Below are positions 7,911-17,158 of a DNA stretch of 64,000 nucleotides, piece by piece (position 1 is the first letter of the stretch; every line of letters starts with the position of its first letter). The position numbers were made by a program, and so were the translations under genes. The DNA lies in the NCBI RefSeq assembly GCF_902859945.1, contig NZ_CADIKL010000004.1, positions 234,845-298,844 on the forward strand, written 5' to 3'. The notes under the pieces were generated by a model. It was given only the letters and a program-made list of their open reading frames with translations, searched no databases and was not told where the DNA came from. This stretch comes from Paraburkholderia caffeinitolerans. GTDB lineage: Bacteria; Pseudomonadota; Gammaproteobacteria; Burkholderiales; Burkholderiaceae.

Positions 7911-9542
7911 TTACTGCGGCCGAGCGCCCTGCATCGCCGCGTCCTGCATGGCGCCATGCGAGGAAGGCGCGATGCCCTGCGCACCTGACGCAGCGGCATC
8001 TGACGCCGCGACGGGCGCGGGCGCCGCTACACCGCCGGTTTCCTGATCCATCTGCGAGACGTCCCAGCCGCCGCCGAGCGCCTTCACGAGCCCGACCGAC
8101 GACACCATGCGCTGCCCCGCGATGCTCGCGAGCTTTTGCTGCGCCGTGAACGCGGTGGTCTGCGACGACAGGACGTTCTGGTAATCGGTCGTCCCCGCCT
8201 TGTATTCGTTCGTGACGATCCGCAGCGCGTGCTGAGCCGATTCCACGGCCTGCTGCTGCACCACGATTTCCTGTGCGAGGATGCGCTGCGACGCGAGGTT
8301 GTCCTCGACGTCCTGGAACGCGGCCAGCACGGTCTGCCGGTAAGCCGCGACCTGCTGGTCATAGGCCGCGCGCGCCGCTTCGGTTTGTGCGCGGCGCAGG
8401 CCCGCGTCGAATACCGTGGCCGCAAGCGACGGCCCGAGCGTCCAGAAGCGCGACGGCATGGAAAGCAACTGCGAGAGCACCGAGCTTTCGAAGCCGCCGC
8501 TCGCCGAGAGCGTCAGCGTGGGAAAGAACGCGGAGATCGCTATGCCGATCTGCTCGTTCGCGGCCGCCGCCTTGCGCTCCGCCGAGGCGATGTCGGGGCG
8601 CCGTTCGAGCAGCGCCGAAGGCATCGTGACCGGCACCGTGGGCGGCGTGGCCGTAAGCGCAGACGCGGGGATCGAGAATGCCGAAGCTGGCTTGCCAACC
8701 AGTACGGCAATCGCGTGTTCGTCCTGCGCGCGTGCCACGCCGTTGTCGATGGCGGCGGCTTGCGCCGACTGCAATTGCGTTTGCGCCTGGATCACGTCGG
8801 CACGGCCCGCCACACCCTGCGCGTACTGGTTCTGCGTGAGCTGCAGCGACTTCTGATAAGCGGCGACGGTGTCGTCGAGCAGCTTTTGCTGAGCGTCGAG
8901 CGAGCGCAGCGCGAACCAGGTTTGCGCGAGCGTGGCCTGCGCCGAAAGGCGCGCGTTGGCCAGATCGGCGGCGGCGCCCTGCTGGCCGGCCTCCTGTGCG
9001 CTGACCGTGCGGCTCACTTTGCCCCAGAGATCCGGTTCCCAGGTCGCGTCGAGTCCGAGGTTGACGTTGTTCGAGATCGAGCCGCTGCCCGTAAAGCCGT
9101 TGCTATTGGAGTTCGAGACGCGCGCGGGGCTGCGCGCGCGCGAGCCCGAGAACGACGCGCTCACCACCGGGAAATACGCCGCGCGCGCCTCGCCCACCAG
9201 CGCGCGCGCCTGGCGATACGCGGCGGCGTATTGCGCGACAGTCTGGTTGCTGGCGTTGAGCTGGTCCATTAGCCCGTTGAGCTGCGCGTCGTCGTAAATG
9301 AGCCACCAGGGGCCGCGGTCAGCGGTGTCGGCGGGTTGCGCGGTCTTCCAGCCTTCGGGCGCTTCCTTGTAGGACTCGGGCACTGCCGCAGCCGGCTTGT
9401 GATAGTCGGGACCCACGGCGCAGCCGGTCAACTGGAACGTGAGCGCGGCCGCCGCGCACAGCAGGGCAAACCTGGGCGCCTGGCGCACGGCGCGGCTACG
9501 GCGAGAAACGTGATGGCCGGGAGGGACGAAACGGCAAGACAT
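7911..9542 (-). CDS. Outer-membrane efflux lipoprotein, NodT/OprM family
   Basis: 543 residues from ATG 9542, which follows AGGAA by eight bases; the frame stays open further upstream but only this start gives a normal signal. The signal peptide ends in a lipobox (LTFQLTGC) and mature AVGPDYHKPA is the classic NodT-family beginning. Two OEP repeats follow, with family motifs such as LLERRPDIASAERKAAAANE, FFPTLTLSASGGFES and QQVAAYRQTVLAAFQDVEDN. It forms the trimeric outer-membrane duct of a tripartite drug exporter. It is opposite in strand to the MarR/EmrB-like genes and no periplasmic adaptor gene is present. The C-terminal tail is Ala/Pro-rich. Confidence 0.93.
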   Translation of the reverse strand: MSCRFVPPGHHVSRRSRAVRQAPRFALLCAAAALTFQLTGCAVGPDYHKPAAAVPESYKEAPEGWKTAQPADTADRGPWWLIYDDAQLNGLMDQLNASNQTVAQYAAAYRQARALVGEARAAYFPVVSASFSGSRARSPARVSNSNSNGFTGSGSISNNVNLGLDATWEPDLWGKVSRTVSAQEAGQQGAAADLANARLSAQATLAQTWFALRSLDAQQKLLDDTVAAYQKSLQLTQNQYAQGVAGRADVIQAQTQLQSAQAAAIDNGVARAQDEHAIAVLVGKPASAFSIPASALTATPPTVPVTMPSALLERRPDIASAERKAAAANEQIGIAISAFFPTLTLSASGGFESSVLSQLLSMPSRFWTLGPSLAATVFDAGLRRAQTEAARAAYDQQVAAYRQTVLAAFQDVEDNLASQRILAQEIVVQQQAVESAQHALRIVTNEYKAGTTDYQNVLSSQTTAFTAQQKLASIAGQRMVSSVGLVKALGGGWDVSQMDQETGGVAAPAPVAASDAAASGAQGIAPSSHGAMQDAAMQGARPQ

Positions 9543-9766
9543 GCAAGGAATTCCTGTCGATGCGGCTGGCGAACCGGGCAAACGTCGCGCATAGCCGATG
9601 CGCGAACACGCGCGGCGTGGTGCGTCCTGCAGCAATGCGATGGGCCGGCCCGGTTCGAAGGGCTGGCAAGCTGCGGCAATGGTAGCGCACGCGCCGCGCG
9701 CAGCGCGGAACCTGCAAGGGTAAGCCGGGAATGGGCGGGGATGTGTTACCGCGCGCCGATCGCAAA

Positions 9767-10189
9767 TTACGCGTCGTTACGGCGCCAGCGACTCAGCGCG
9801 TGAACGGCGTGCAGCGCGGCTCTGCCCGCGCGCGTGCGCGCGCCACGCGTGGTGTTGGCGCGGCACGCAACCTGGACGCCGGAACAGGCGGCTTTGGCTG
9901 CCGCCGTGGTCGCCGCCGCTGCTTGCATGGCGGCCGCGACTGGGCTCGTTGCGGGCGGCGTGACACCGCTCGCCACCATGGACGTGCCAGCCCCGTCTCG
10001 CTGAGCGCGGCGCCGGTCAGCCCACACCATCAGCGCGACGGCAATCGAGCCGCCAGGCAGCACGAACATCGCTGCATAGAGTGCGAACTTGCGCCAACGC
10101 GCCGCGCCGCCGGTTTGCATGAAAGCAAGCCGCGCAGTGCAGGAGACCGAGCGGCCGATGCCGCCGAGCGCGTTTTTGAGGTACAGCAT
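9767..10189 (-). CDS. Small membrane protein of unknown function
   Basis: About 140 residues from ATG 10189 (MLYLKNALGGIGRS). It has one clear hydrophobic segment (FALYAAMFVLPGGSIAVALMVW) followed by a basic stop-transfer (ADRRR) and an Ala/Thr-rich, then Arg-rich tail that looks low-complexity. No RBS is evident, and the last 70 residues may be a frame extension rather than conserved protein. It lies between the outer-membrane factor and the divergent marR-like gene, so a link to the efflux region is possible but unproven. Confidence 0.5.
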   Translation of the reverse strand: MLYLKNALGGIGRSVSCTARLAFMQTGGAARWRKFALYAAMFVLPGGSIAVALMVWADRRRAQRDGAGTSMVASGVTPPATSPVAAAMQAAAATTAAAKAACSGVQVACRANTTRGARTRAGRAALHAVHALSRWRRNDA

Positions 10190-10240
10190 GGCGCAATCAA
10201 CAGGAGAATTGGGGAATACGAGGGGATGAAGTGCTTGCCT

Positions 10241-10366
10241 GTCATAATATTGACTATGCAATCAAACCACAACACACTTTGCATTGCGTCAAATGTGCTG
10301 TTGTTTTTATGCTGCGATGGCGATAAATCGACGGCTGATGCGTCACCTAATTTGCCTGCCCAGGCA
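10241..10366. promoter_or_regulatory. Divergent control region with inverted repeats ahead of the MarR gene
   Basis: Three inverted repeats lie in this AT-rich stretch: GTCATAATATTGAC (10241-10254), an imperfect one from ACAACACACTTTG (10269-10281) to CAAATGTGCTGTTGT (10290-10304), and TGCCTG-CC-CAGGCA (10353-10366). MarR proteins bind short palindromes near their own promoters, so these are candidate operators for the gene starting at 10423. Which one is used cannot be told from the sequence. Confidence 0.45.
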
Positions 10367-10422
10367 GACATATAACGGGCTAGAATTCGCCTGTCTTCGA
10401 GATGCATGAGAGCGACTTTCCC

Positions 10423-10953
10423 ATGAGCGACGGTACCTATGTGCCAGGCAAGGTCGGTGTGGTGCCGAGCCTCGGCTATTTCCTGTCGACGGCCCGTAAC
10501 GTGCTGGCCGCGCGGATGGACCGCGCCGTCGCGCCGCTGGGGCTGACCTCGTCGCAGATCGGCGTGATTTTGCTGCTGTGGTTCGAGCATGCCCGTACGC
10601 CCAATGAAATGTCGCGCGTGCTGTCGTACGACACCGGGTCGATGACCCGCATGCTCGACCGGCTGGAGAAAAAAGGCTTTCTCGTACGCCAGCGCAGTCA
10701 TGCGGACCGTCGTGTGGTCGAACTGGCGCTCACGCCGCTCGGGCGTGACGCCGCGCAGCAATTGCCGGATCTGATCGCCTCGGTGATGAACGACCAGCTA
10801 CGCGGTTTTTCTGCCGACGAAGTGACCACGCTCGTCAGCCTGCTGCAACGTTTCATCGCGAACGATGCGGACACTTCGATGGTGTGCAGCCATGTCGAAG
10901 GCGGCGCGGACGTGCCATCCAAAGCATCTGACGAAGATCACGAGAAGGTATGA
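10423..10953 (+). CDS. MarR-family transcriptional regulator
   Basis: 176 residues with a winged helix-turn-helix: LTSSQIGVILLLWFEHARTPNEMSR, the recognition helix LSYDTGSMTRMLDRLEKKGF and the wing VRQRSHADRRVVELALT (DRR motif). Proteins of this type repress multidrug efflux operons and release DNA on binding phenolic or drug ligands. ATG 10423 (MSDGTYVPGKVG) is preferred over ATG 10402 on family resemblance; neither has a strong RBS. The EmrB-like exporter gene follows after 156 bases on the same strand, and inverted repeats lie upstream. Confidence 0.92.
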   Translation: MSDGTYVPGKVGVVPSLGYFLSTARNVLAARMDRAVAPLGLTSSQIGVILLLWFEHARTPNEMSRVLSYDTGSMTRMLDRLEKKGFLVRQRSHADRRVVELALTPLGRDAAQQLPDLIASVMNDQLRGFSADEVTTLVSLLQRFIANDADTSMVCSHVEGGADVPSKASDEDHEKV

Positions 10954-11109
10954 GGCGGATGTCGTGGCGTCTTGGCGCCGGATAAATTTCACCTCGACCG
11001 CGTCGTATTGCGGATAAATAGCTGTCTGGGCAGTCAATGCCTCGACATGAACTTGCGGACTGCCGCCTGAACCGGAAACCTCGGCAGACGCCGAGCAAGG
11101 ACCCTGAAA

Positions 11110-12690
11110 ATGGACGCCTCCACCGCCGCGCCTGCCTCTCCCGCACCCCCCGCTCCTGCCAGCGCGGAGCCCGCGCCGTTCTCAGGCGGCAAGCTCGCGC
11201 TGCTGACCGTGGGCCTCGCGCTCGGCACCTTCATGGAGGTGCTCGATACCTCGATCGCCAACGTCGCCGTGCCGACCATCTCCGGCACGCTCGGCGTCGC
11301 CAACAGCGAAGGCACGTGGGTGATCTCCTCGTATTCGGTCGCCTCGGCAATTGCCGTGCCGCTCACAGGCTGGCTCGCGCGGCGGGTGGGCGAAGTGAGG
11401 CTGTTCACGCTTTCGGTGATCCTGTTCACGATCGCCTCGGCGGCCTGCGGTTTCGCTTCCAATTTCGAGACGCTGATCGCCTTCCGTCTTGTGCAGGGCC
11501 TTGTTTCCGGCCCGATGGTGCCGCTCTCGCAAACGATCCTCATGCGCTCCTACCCGCCCGAGAAGCGCGGGCTCGCGCTGGGACTCTGGGCCATGACAGT
11601 GATCGTCGCGCCCATCTTCGGCCCGGTCATGGGCGGCTGGATCACGGACAACTACACATGGCCGTGGATCTTCTACATCAACGTGCCGATCGGGCTCTTC
11701 TCGGGTGCTTGCGCATTCCTGCTGCTGCGCGGGCGCGAAACGAAGACCACGAAGCAGCGCATCGACGCCGTGGGCCTCGCGCTGCTCGTGATCGGCGTGT
11801 CGTGTCTGCAGATGATGCTCGACCTCGGCAAGGACCGCGACTGGTTCAACTCGAAGTTCATCGTCGCGCTCGCAATCATCGCGGCGGTATCGCTGGCGTT
11901 CATGCTCGCGTGGGAAGCCACCGAGAAGGAGCCGGTCGTCGATCTCTCGCTCTTTCGCGACCGCAACTTCGCGCTCGGCGCGTTGATCATCTCGTTCGGC
12001 TTCATGGCGTTCTTCGGCTCGGTCGTGATCTTCCCGCTCTGGCTGCAAACGGTGATGGGCTACACGGCTGGCGTCGCGGGTCTCGCGACAGCGCCGGTGG
12101 GCCTGCTCGCGCTCGTGCTCTCGCCACTGATCGGCCGCAATATGCACAAACTCGATCTGCGCATGGTGGCAAGCTTCGCGTTCATCGTGTTCGCCGGCGT
12201 ATCGCTATGGAACGCCACGTTCACGCTCGACGTGCCGTTCAGCCAGGTGATCTTGCCGCGTCTCGTGCAGGGCATCGGCGTGGCGTGCTTCTTCGTGCCG
12301 ATGACGACCATCACGCTGTCGAGCATCTCCGATGAGCGCCTCGCGAGCGCTTCGGGGCTGTCCAACTTCTTGCGCACGCTATCGGGCGCGATTGGAACGG
12401 CAGCGAGCACGACGTTCTGGGAGAACTCCGCGATCTATCACCACGCGGTGCTTTCGGAGTCGGTGAGTGTGTACTCGCCCAACACCAGCGCGTACAGCGA
12501 TGCGTTGACGAGTCTCGGCTACGCGGGGCCGAGCCTGACCGCGAAGCTCAATGAAGTGGTAACGGCCCAGGGCTACATGATGGCGACCAACGACTTCTTC
12601 CGCATCTCATGCGCGATGTTCGTCGTGCTTGCGGCGCTGGTCTGGATTACGAAGCCCAGAAAGGGAGCGGGACCGGCAATGGGCCACTGA
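11110..12690 (+). CDS. MFS drug exporter, DHA2/EmrB family
   Basis: 526 residues with about 14 hydrophobic segments, as in DHA2 drug:proton antiporters. Recognisable motifs are the segment 1 signature LDTSIANVAVPTI, GWLARRVGEVRLF (motif A) and the motif C-like stretch IFGPVMGGWITDNYTW with WIFYINVPIGL. The N-terminus is Ala/Pro-rich. EmrB proteins normally work with an EmrA adaptor and an outer-membrane factor; the factor is nearby at 7911-9542 but no adaptor is encoded between marR and this gene. The start ATG lacks a strong RBS (AAGGACCCTGAAA precedes it). Confidence 0.92.
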   Translation: MDASTAAPASPAPPAPASAEPAPFSGGKLALLTVGLALGTFMEVLDTSIANVAVPTISGTLGVANSEGTWVISSYSVASAIAVPLTGWLARRVGEVRLFTLSVILFTIASAACGFASNFETLIAFRLVQGLVSGPMVPLSQTILMRSYPPEKRGLALGLWAMTVIVAPIFGPVMGGWITDNYTWPWIFYINVPIGLFSGACAFLLLRGRETKTTKQRIDAVGLALLVIGVSCLQMMLDLGKDRDWFNSKFIVALAIIAAVSLAFMLAWEATEKEPVVDLSLFRDRNFALGALIISFGFMAFFGSVVIFPLWLQTVMGYTAGVAGLATAPVGLLALVLSPLIGRNMHKLDLRMVASFAFIVFAGVSLWNATFTLDVPFSQVILPRLVQGIGVACFFVPMTTITLSSISDERLASASGLSNFLRTLSGAIGTAASTTFWENSAIYHHAVLSESVSVYSPNTSAYSDALTSLGYAGPSLTAKLNEVVTAQGYMMATNDFFRISCAMFVVLAALVWITKPRKGAGPAMGH

Positions 12691-12781
12691 TGGCCCACAG
12701 ACGATCCCGTGAAGACCGCCCGCGATAAACGCGGGCGTGTGCAGTTGCTGCCGTGATGAGCGTGACGCTCGACGTGGTGTC

Positions 12782-13489
12782 TTAGCGTGCGGTGACACCG
12801 CTCGTCTGAATTTCGACGCGGCGATTTTGCGCGCGGCCTGCAGCCGTTGCGTTCGAGGCGACGGGCTTCGTGGCCGCATAGCCGTGAACCTGGTACTGGC
12901 CGGCATGCAATCCATGCGACTGCAGATAGTTGCGCACGGTTTCCGCGCGGCGCAGCGAGAGGCGGTCGTTCAGTGCCTTCGAGCCCGTGGAGTCCGTATG
13001 GCCGTCGATCACGACCGTGCCGATGTTCACGCCGTCGCTATCTGCGATGAACTTGTCGAGTGCCTGCTTGCCTGCCGGCAGCAGGTTGTACTTGTTGATT
13101 TCAAAGTTCGCGTCGGCGTTCAGCGTGACGGTGCGCGGTTGCGTGTCGACAACCGGCGGCGGGGGCGGCGGCGGTGCCTGGACAACGGGCTGCGGCGCCT
13201 GGCAAACGAACATGATTTCGCGCGGGTCGTTTTCGGGCTTGAATCCGGACGCGGCGCGGTCGGTCGAGGAGACTCGCAGCGGTTCCTTGTTGCCGCAAAT
13301 CTCGGTGACCTTCTTCATACAGGCCATCGAGCTTTCCAGCAGGCCCAGACACTGTACGCGGTACGCCTGCGAGCCGTTGGCGAGCGTCACAATGTCGAGG
13401 TTGTAGGTCGGGCCTGACGCGGTCGTGCAACCAGCCGCGACGACGATAAGGGCAGCCAGTGCGCTGGCTGGCAGAAGTCGCATTTTCAT
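12782..13489 (-). CDS. OmpA-family peptidoglycan-binding lipoprotein
   Basis: 235 residues. The N-terminus MKMRLLPASALAALIVVAAGC has a lipobox (VAAGC). The middle has several cysteines (CLGLLESSMACMKKVTEICG) and a run of seven prolines acting as a linker. The C-terminal OmpA-like domain has LNADANFEINKYNLLPAG, IDGHTDSTGSKALND and LSLRRAETVRNYLQSHG, the residues that bind diaminopimelate in peptidoglycan. It probably tethers the outer membrane to the wall. ATG 13489 is chosen for the signal peptide; ATG 13483 also fits. Confidence 0.9.
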   Translation of the reverse strand: MKMRLLPASALAALIVVAAGCTTASGPTYNLDIVTLANGSQAYRVQCLGLLESSMACMKKVTEICGNKEPLRVSSTDRAASGFKPENDPREIMFVCQAPQPVVQAPPPPPPPVVDTQPRTVTLNADANFEINKYNLLPAGKQALDKFIADSDGVNIGTVVIDGHTDSTGSKALNDRLSLRRAETVRNYLQSHGLHAGQYQVHGYAATKPVASNATAAGRAQNRRVEIQTSGVTAR

Positions 13490-13656
13490 TTTCTGATTCG
13501 AAGGATGGAAGAGGAATGTACTGTCGTCCGGCGCACGCCGAAGCAGAGCCACAATACGACCCCTCGACACGTCACCCAATCAGATAATGCTTAAATGCAC
13601 AATCGAAGTGATTCGATTCGGAATATGTCCAACCACGCGGTGCGAGCGAGTCGAGC

Positions 13657-14151
13657 TCACTTGGCTTCATTCGCCGCGCGCGCCCCAACCGACGATGCAG
13701 CGCCCGTGTCCGCAGCCTCCGCGTCAGGGTTGTCCGCGTCGTTGCCCGTTCCCTGGATCGGCTGTTCGATGCCCGTGCGCACGTACTGCTTGAACGCCGC
13801 GCCGGCCGCCCAAGGATCGGGCTTGCAGCCGAGCGAACTGTCGCAATGGGCCGCGAAGCCGATGGTGGTCGTGCCGTCGCTGTTGTGAGTCCGCGTGATT
13901 TCGTAGGCGAGCGCGCGCTTGCCGCCGCCGGGGCCGGCGGTCTGGATCAGCGTGTCGGTTACGGTTTGCACTTCGTACTTCGAATGGTCGCGCACCCAGT
14001 CCTGGGCACGTTGCCACCAGATGTCGCACTGCGGCTTGTCGCTGCAGGTGAGCGGCGCGGTGGCGATCTGCATGACGTCGGGGTTGACCTGGCCGCGCGG
14101 CGCGCAGGCCGCTAGCGCTGCGCAGAACAGAATCGGCAGGATTCGTTTCAT
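13657..14151 (-). CDS. Lipoprotein of unknown function
   Basis: 164 residues from ATG 14151, preceded by GGGAGG nine bases upstream. The signal MKRILPILFCAALAACAPRG has a lipobox (LAAC). The mature part contains a cysteine pair (CSDKPQCDIWWQRAQDWV), FAAHCDSSLGCKPDPW, and an acidic, Ala-rich tail. I do not recognise a functional family. It lies downstream of gshA on the same strand with a 172-base gap, and upstream of the OmpA-like lipoprotein. Confidence 0.8.
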   Translation of the reverse strand: MKRILPILFCAALAACAPRGQVNPDVMQIATAPLTCSDKPQCDIWWQRAQDWVRDHSKYEVQTVTDTLIQTAGPGGGKRALAYEITRTHNSDGTTTIGFAAHCDSSLGCKPDPWAAGAAFKQYVRTGIEQPIQGTGNDADNPDAEAADTGAASSVGARAANEAK

Positions 14152-14323
14152 CGTGTGGTTCCTCCCTGTATGGGCTCGCGTCATGCGCGGCCCGGTTATC
14201 TTGTGGTTGGCATGCGGGGGCGTCGGCGGATGCCGGGACGTACTGCCCATGCATCGTTGGACCACGCCCGCACGCCGGTGTTTCGAGCAAGTGGAATGCC
14301 CGAAACACTCCACAAGCACAGGG

Positions 14324-15946
14324 TTAAACGCTGTAGCGGTTGAGCGTGAAGGCGCGATACGCGGTCACGAAGGCGTCGAACGAGCCCACTTCTTCACGCT
14401 CGAGCTTCGCCTGTTCTTCCAGCGACTCGCGCGCGAGCGCCTCGAATTGTGCCATCGCCTGGGGAGCAAGCGGGCGCGAGAGGAAATGCGCCGCATGGCG
14501 CTCGCTTTGCGCGAGCGCAAATTGCAGGAAGGATTGCTGATTGCCGCGCATCGTTTCCAGCACGCGCGCGGAGGGCGTGAGCGATGCATCGGCGAGTTTC
14601 GCGCGCTGTGCCGCGACTGAGCGTGCATGCTCGTCGCCACCGCGCAGCGCGTCCAGCACGGCGGCGCTGCGCTCGATCTTCGAAAGCAGCTCGGCGGCCC
14701 AATCCTGCATCGAGACCGTGTCGTTGCCACGCTTGAGCTCGAGGCCCGGGCGGCGCCCTTCCTTCGTGACGAGGCCGAAATTCTCGTTCGCCTGTGCGTA
14801 GTCGGCTGCGGGCAACGGCGGGCTTTCTTCGAGCGCGCAGGTGAGCAGGTAGGCGTCGAGAAAACGCGCGGCTTCGAGCGAAATGCCGGTGGGCTCGAAC
14901 GGATCGATGTCCATGCAGCGCACCTCGACGTATTGCACGCCGCGCGCGGCGAGCGCATGCAGCGGCCGCTCGCCCGGATACGTGACGCGCTTCGGGCGGA
15001 TCGTCGAATAGAACTCGTTTTCGATCTGCAACACGTTGGTGTTGATCTGCACCCACTCGCCGTCGCGATGCGTGCCAATGGCTTCATATGGCGGATACGG
15101 TTGGCTCACCGCCTGCGTGAGCGCGTCGAGGTAGCCCGGCAGCGTGTCGTAGTCGGCGTGCAGCGCGGCCTGGCCCGTGGTGTTCGAGTAGCCGAGGTCG
15201 CTCATGCGCAGGCTCGTCGCGTAAGGCAGATAGAGCGTGTCGGCGTCGAAGGTGTCGAGCGCGTGCGCGCGGCCGCGCAGGAAGCGCGCATCGAGCGCCG
15301 GCGAGGCGCCGAACAGATACATCAGCAGCCAGCTCGTACGGCGGAAGTTGCGGATCAGCGCGAGGTAGCGCTCCGACTGATAGTCGGTCGGCGTGGCCGC
15401 AGACTGCTCGTGCGCGTGCAGCGCGCGCCACACGTCTTCGTCAAGCGAATAGTTGTAGTGGATGCCCGCAATGCACTGCATGGTGCGGCCGTAACGCAGT
15501 GCGAGCCCCATGCGGTAGACGTACTTGAGGCGGCCGATGTTCGAGCTGCCGTAGTGGGCGATGGGAATGCCGTCGTCGGTGGCGGGCAGGAGGCCCGGCA
15601 TCGACTCGTTCCACAGCATCTCGCCGTCGCGCGCGAGCGTCGCGTAGACAAAGCGATGGAGCTCGTCGAGCTTCTCGAGCGTGATGGACGCGTCGCGCTC
15701 GGCGGGCGTGATGATCTCGACCAGCGCTTCCGAATAGTCGGTCGTGAGCGACGGATGCGTGAGCGCAGAGCCAAGCGCCGCCGAATGCGGCGTCGTGGCG
15801 AGCTTGCCATCGCGCGTCACCCGCAGGCTTTCTTTTTCGATGCCGCGCAGACCGCGCGTGAGCGCGTCGCGATGCGGCCCGGCGCTCAGCACGGAAAGGC
15901 GCTGCGTGAGAACGTCGTTCGTGCGTGTAGAGGTCGTGTCTGGCAT
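14324..15946 (-). CDS. gshA: Glutamate-cysteine ligase
   Basis: 540 residues. Catalyses ATP-dependent formation of gamma-glutamylcysteine, the first step of glutathione synthesis. Family motifs of the gamma/beta-proteobacterial type I enzyme are clear: [21 protein letters not shown] near the N-terminus, [72 protein letters not shown] and [19 protein letters not shown] 15946 ([11 protein letters not shown]) is preferred; the frame runs further upstream without a better start. Confidence 0.97.
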   Translation of the reverse strand: MPDTTSTRTNDVLTQRLSVLSAGPHRDALTRGLRGIEKESLRVTRDGKLATTPHSAALGSALTHPSLTTDYSEALVEIITPAERDASITLEKLDELHRFVYATLARDGEMLWNESMPGLLPATDDGIPIAHYGSSNIGRLKYVYRMGLALRYGRTMQCIAGIHYNYSLDEDVWRALHAHEQSAATPTDYQSERYLALIRNFRRTSWLLMYLFGASPALDARFLRGRAHALDTFDADTLYLPYATSLRMSDLGYSNTTGQAALHADYDTLPGYLDALTQAVSQPYPPYEAIGTHRDGEWVQINTNVLQIENEFYSTIRPKRVTYPGERPLHALAARGVQYVEVRCMDIDPFEPTGISLEAARFLDAYLLTCALEESPPLPAADYAQANENFGLVTKEGRRPGLELKRGNDTVSMQDWAAELLSKIERSAAVLDALRGGDEHARSVAAQRAKLADASLTPSARVLETMRGNQQSFLQFALAQSERHAAHFLSRPLAPQAMAQFEALARESLEEQAKLEREEVGSFDAFVTAYRAFTLNRYSV

Positions 15947-16084
15947 TGAAGGGCGGGTCGGGCTCTGGGCGACGACGCGGTGCTGCACGCGCCGCCGACA
16001 AGGGATTTTCGGTAGCGGGCACTTTAACATCTCGCTGAAAGACCTGCTTCGGGCCCCTTCGGGCGGTGCTTTGCGGCCGGCCCG

Positions 16085-17158
16085 CTAGCCGCCGCGCGCC
16101 GCGCCGGCCCGATCGGCGATCTCATTCCACAGGTGCATCGCGGCGTAGGCGCGCCACGGTCGCCAGGCGTCGGTGCGCGCGCGCTGCTGCGTCGCGCGCA
16201 CGAGCGCGGGGTCGCGCGCGGCGATGGCCTGCATCAGCACGAGGTCGGTGGCGGGCCACGCATCGGCGTCGCGCCAGGCGCGCATTGCCACGTACTCAAC
16301 CGTCCAGGGGCCGATGCCAGGCAGTGCGAGCAATCCGGCGCGCATGGCGTCGAGGGCGGCGCGCTGGGCGGCGGGATCATTAGCGGGATCACCTTCGGGC
16401 TCGTCATGGCGATTGCGCCGCTTGCCGGCGTTACGAGGCGAGGCATCGTGCGCAGGCGCGAGCTCCGGTGCACGTTCCGTGGGACGTTCGATAACGAGCG
16501 CCTCGCTCGCCACGGCCGCCGCGAATCCCTGTAGCGCGGCCACCCGTTTGCCCGGCATGCCGATCCCGGCAAGGTCGGCGGCGGCCAGCGCGGCAGGCGT
16601 GGGAAAGCGCCATGCGGTGCGCGCATGCGCGTGACCCTCGATGCGCTTGCCCACACGCTCGACGAGTCGCCCCACGATGGTCGTCGCGGCCTTCACGCTC
16701 ACCTGCTGACCGACGATCGCGCGCACCACGAGTTCGAAGCCCGACCACGCTCCCGGCACGCGCAGCCCCGGCGCGGCGGCGACGAGCGGCGCGAGCCACG
16801 GATCAGTGGTAAGGCCCGCGCCTATCGTGGCCGGATTGGCTTGCACGTCGAAGATGCGCGCCAGCGGCGCGGCCAGTGCGGCTGCATGGGCGCTCACCGG
16901 CCCATCGACTTCGACAACGAGGCAGTGCTTGCGCGCATGGCGGCGCACGGCGAGCGTGCCGCTCGCGCCATTGAGGTCGATCGCGCGCAGCCACGCGCCG
17001 TCCTCCACGGCTTCGACGCCCGGCGTCGCGCGTCCCGCCAGAAAGCGCAGCATGCGTGGCCAGTCGTAGGGTGCGCGAAACGGCAGTTCGAAGGTAGCGC
17101 CTGGCTCCGGGCCGTCGCTTCGCGGTTGTTGTGGTTCGTTCGGCAGGACGGCGCTCAA
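16085..17158 (-). CDS. alkA: DNA-3-methyladenine glycosylase II (AlkA)
   Basis: 357 residues. AlkA excises alkylated bases such as 3-methyladenine. The N-terminal AlkA domain begins at FELPFRAPYDWPRMLRFL; the glycosylase core has GFELVVRAIVGQQVSVKAA and a helix-hairpin-helix, LPGIGPWTVEYVAMRAW, followed by the catalytic aspartate in DAWPATDLVLMQ. A charged insert (about residues 236-270, NAGKRRNRHDEPEGD) is unusual. There is no ATG: the start is TTG 17158, overlapping the ada stop as TTGA with GGAG eight bases upstream, so it is probably translationally coupled to ada. The same frame runs open upstream through ada, but only this part is AlkA. Confidence 0.93.
   Translation of the reverse strand: MSAVLPNEPQQPRSDGPEPGATFELPFRAPYDWPRMLRFLAGRATPGVEAVEDGAWLRAIDLNGASGTLAVRRHARKHCLVVEVDGPVSAHAAALAAPLARIFDVQANPATIGAGLTTDPWLAPLVAAAPGLRVPGAWSGFELVVRAIVGQQVSVKAATTIVGRLVERVGKRIEGHAHARTAWRFPTPAALAAADLAGIGMPGKRVAALQGFAAAVASEALVIERPTERAPELAPAHDASPRNAGKRRNRHDEPEGDPANDPAAQRAALDAMRAGLLALPGIGPWTVEYVAMRAWRDADAWPATDLVLMQAIAARDPALVRATQQRARTDAWRPWRAYAAMHLWNEIADRAGAARGG

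Noticed and set aside
13101..13430. Minus-strand 109-codon frame inside the OmpA-like gene
   Set aside because: Alternative frame of the lipoprotein gene without its own RBS.
14627..15949. 440-codon open frame on the plus strand opposite gshA
   Set aside because: Arg/Val-rich antisense frame typical of GC-rich DNA; the minus-strand gshA has all family motifs.
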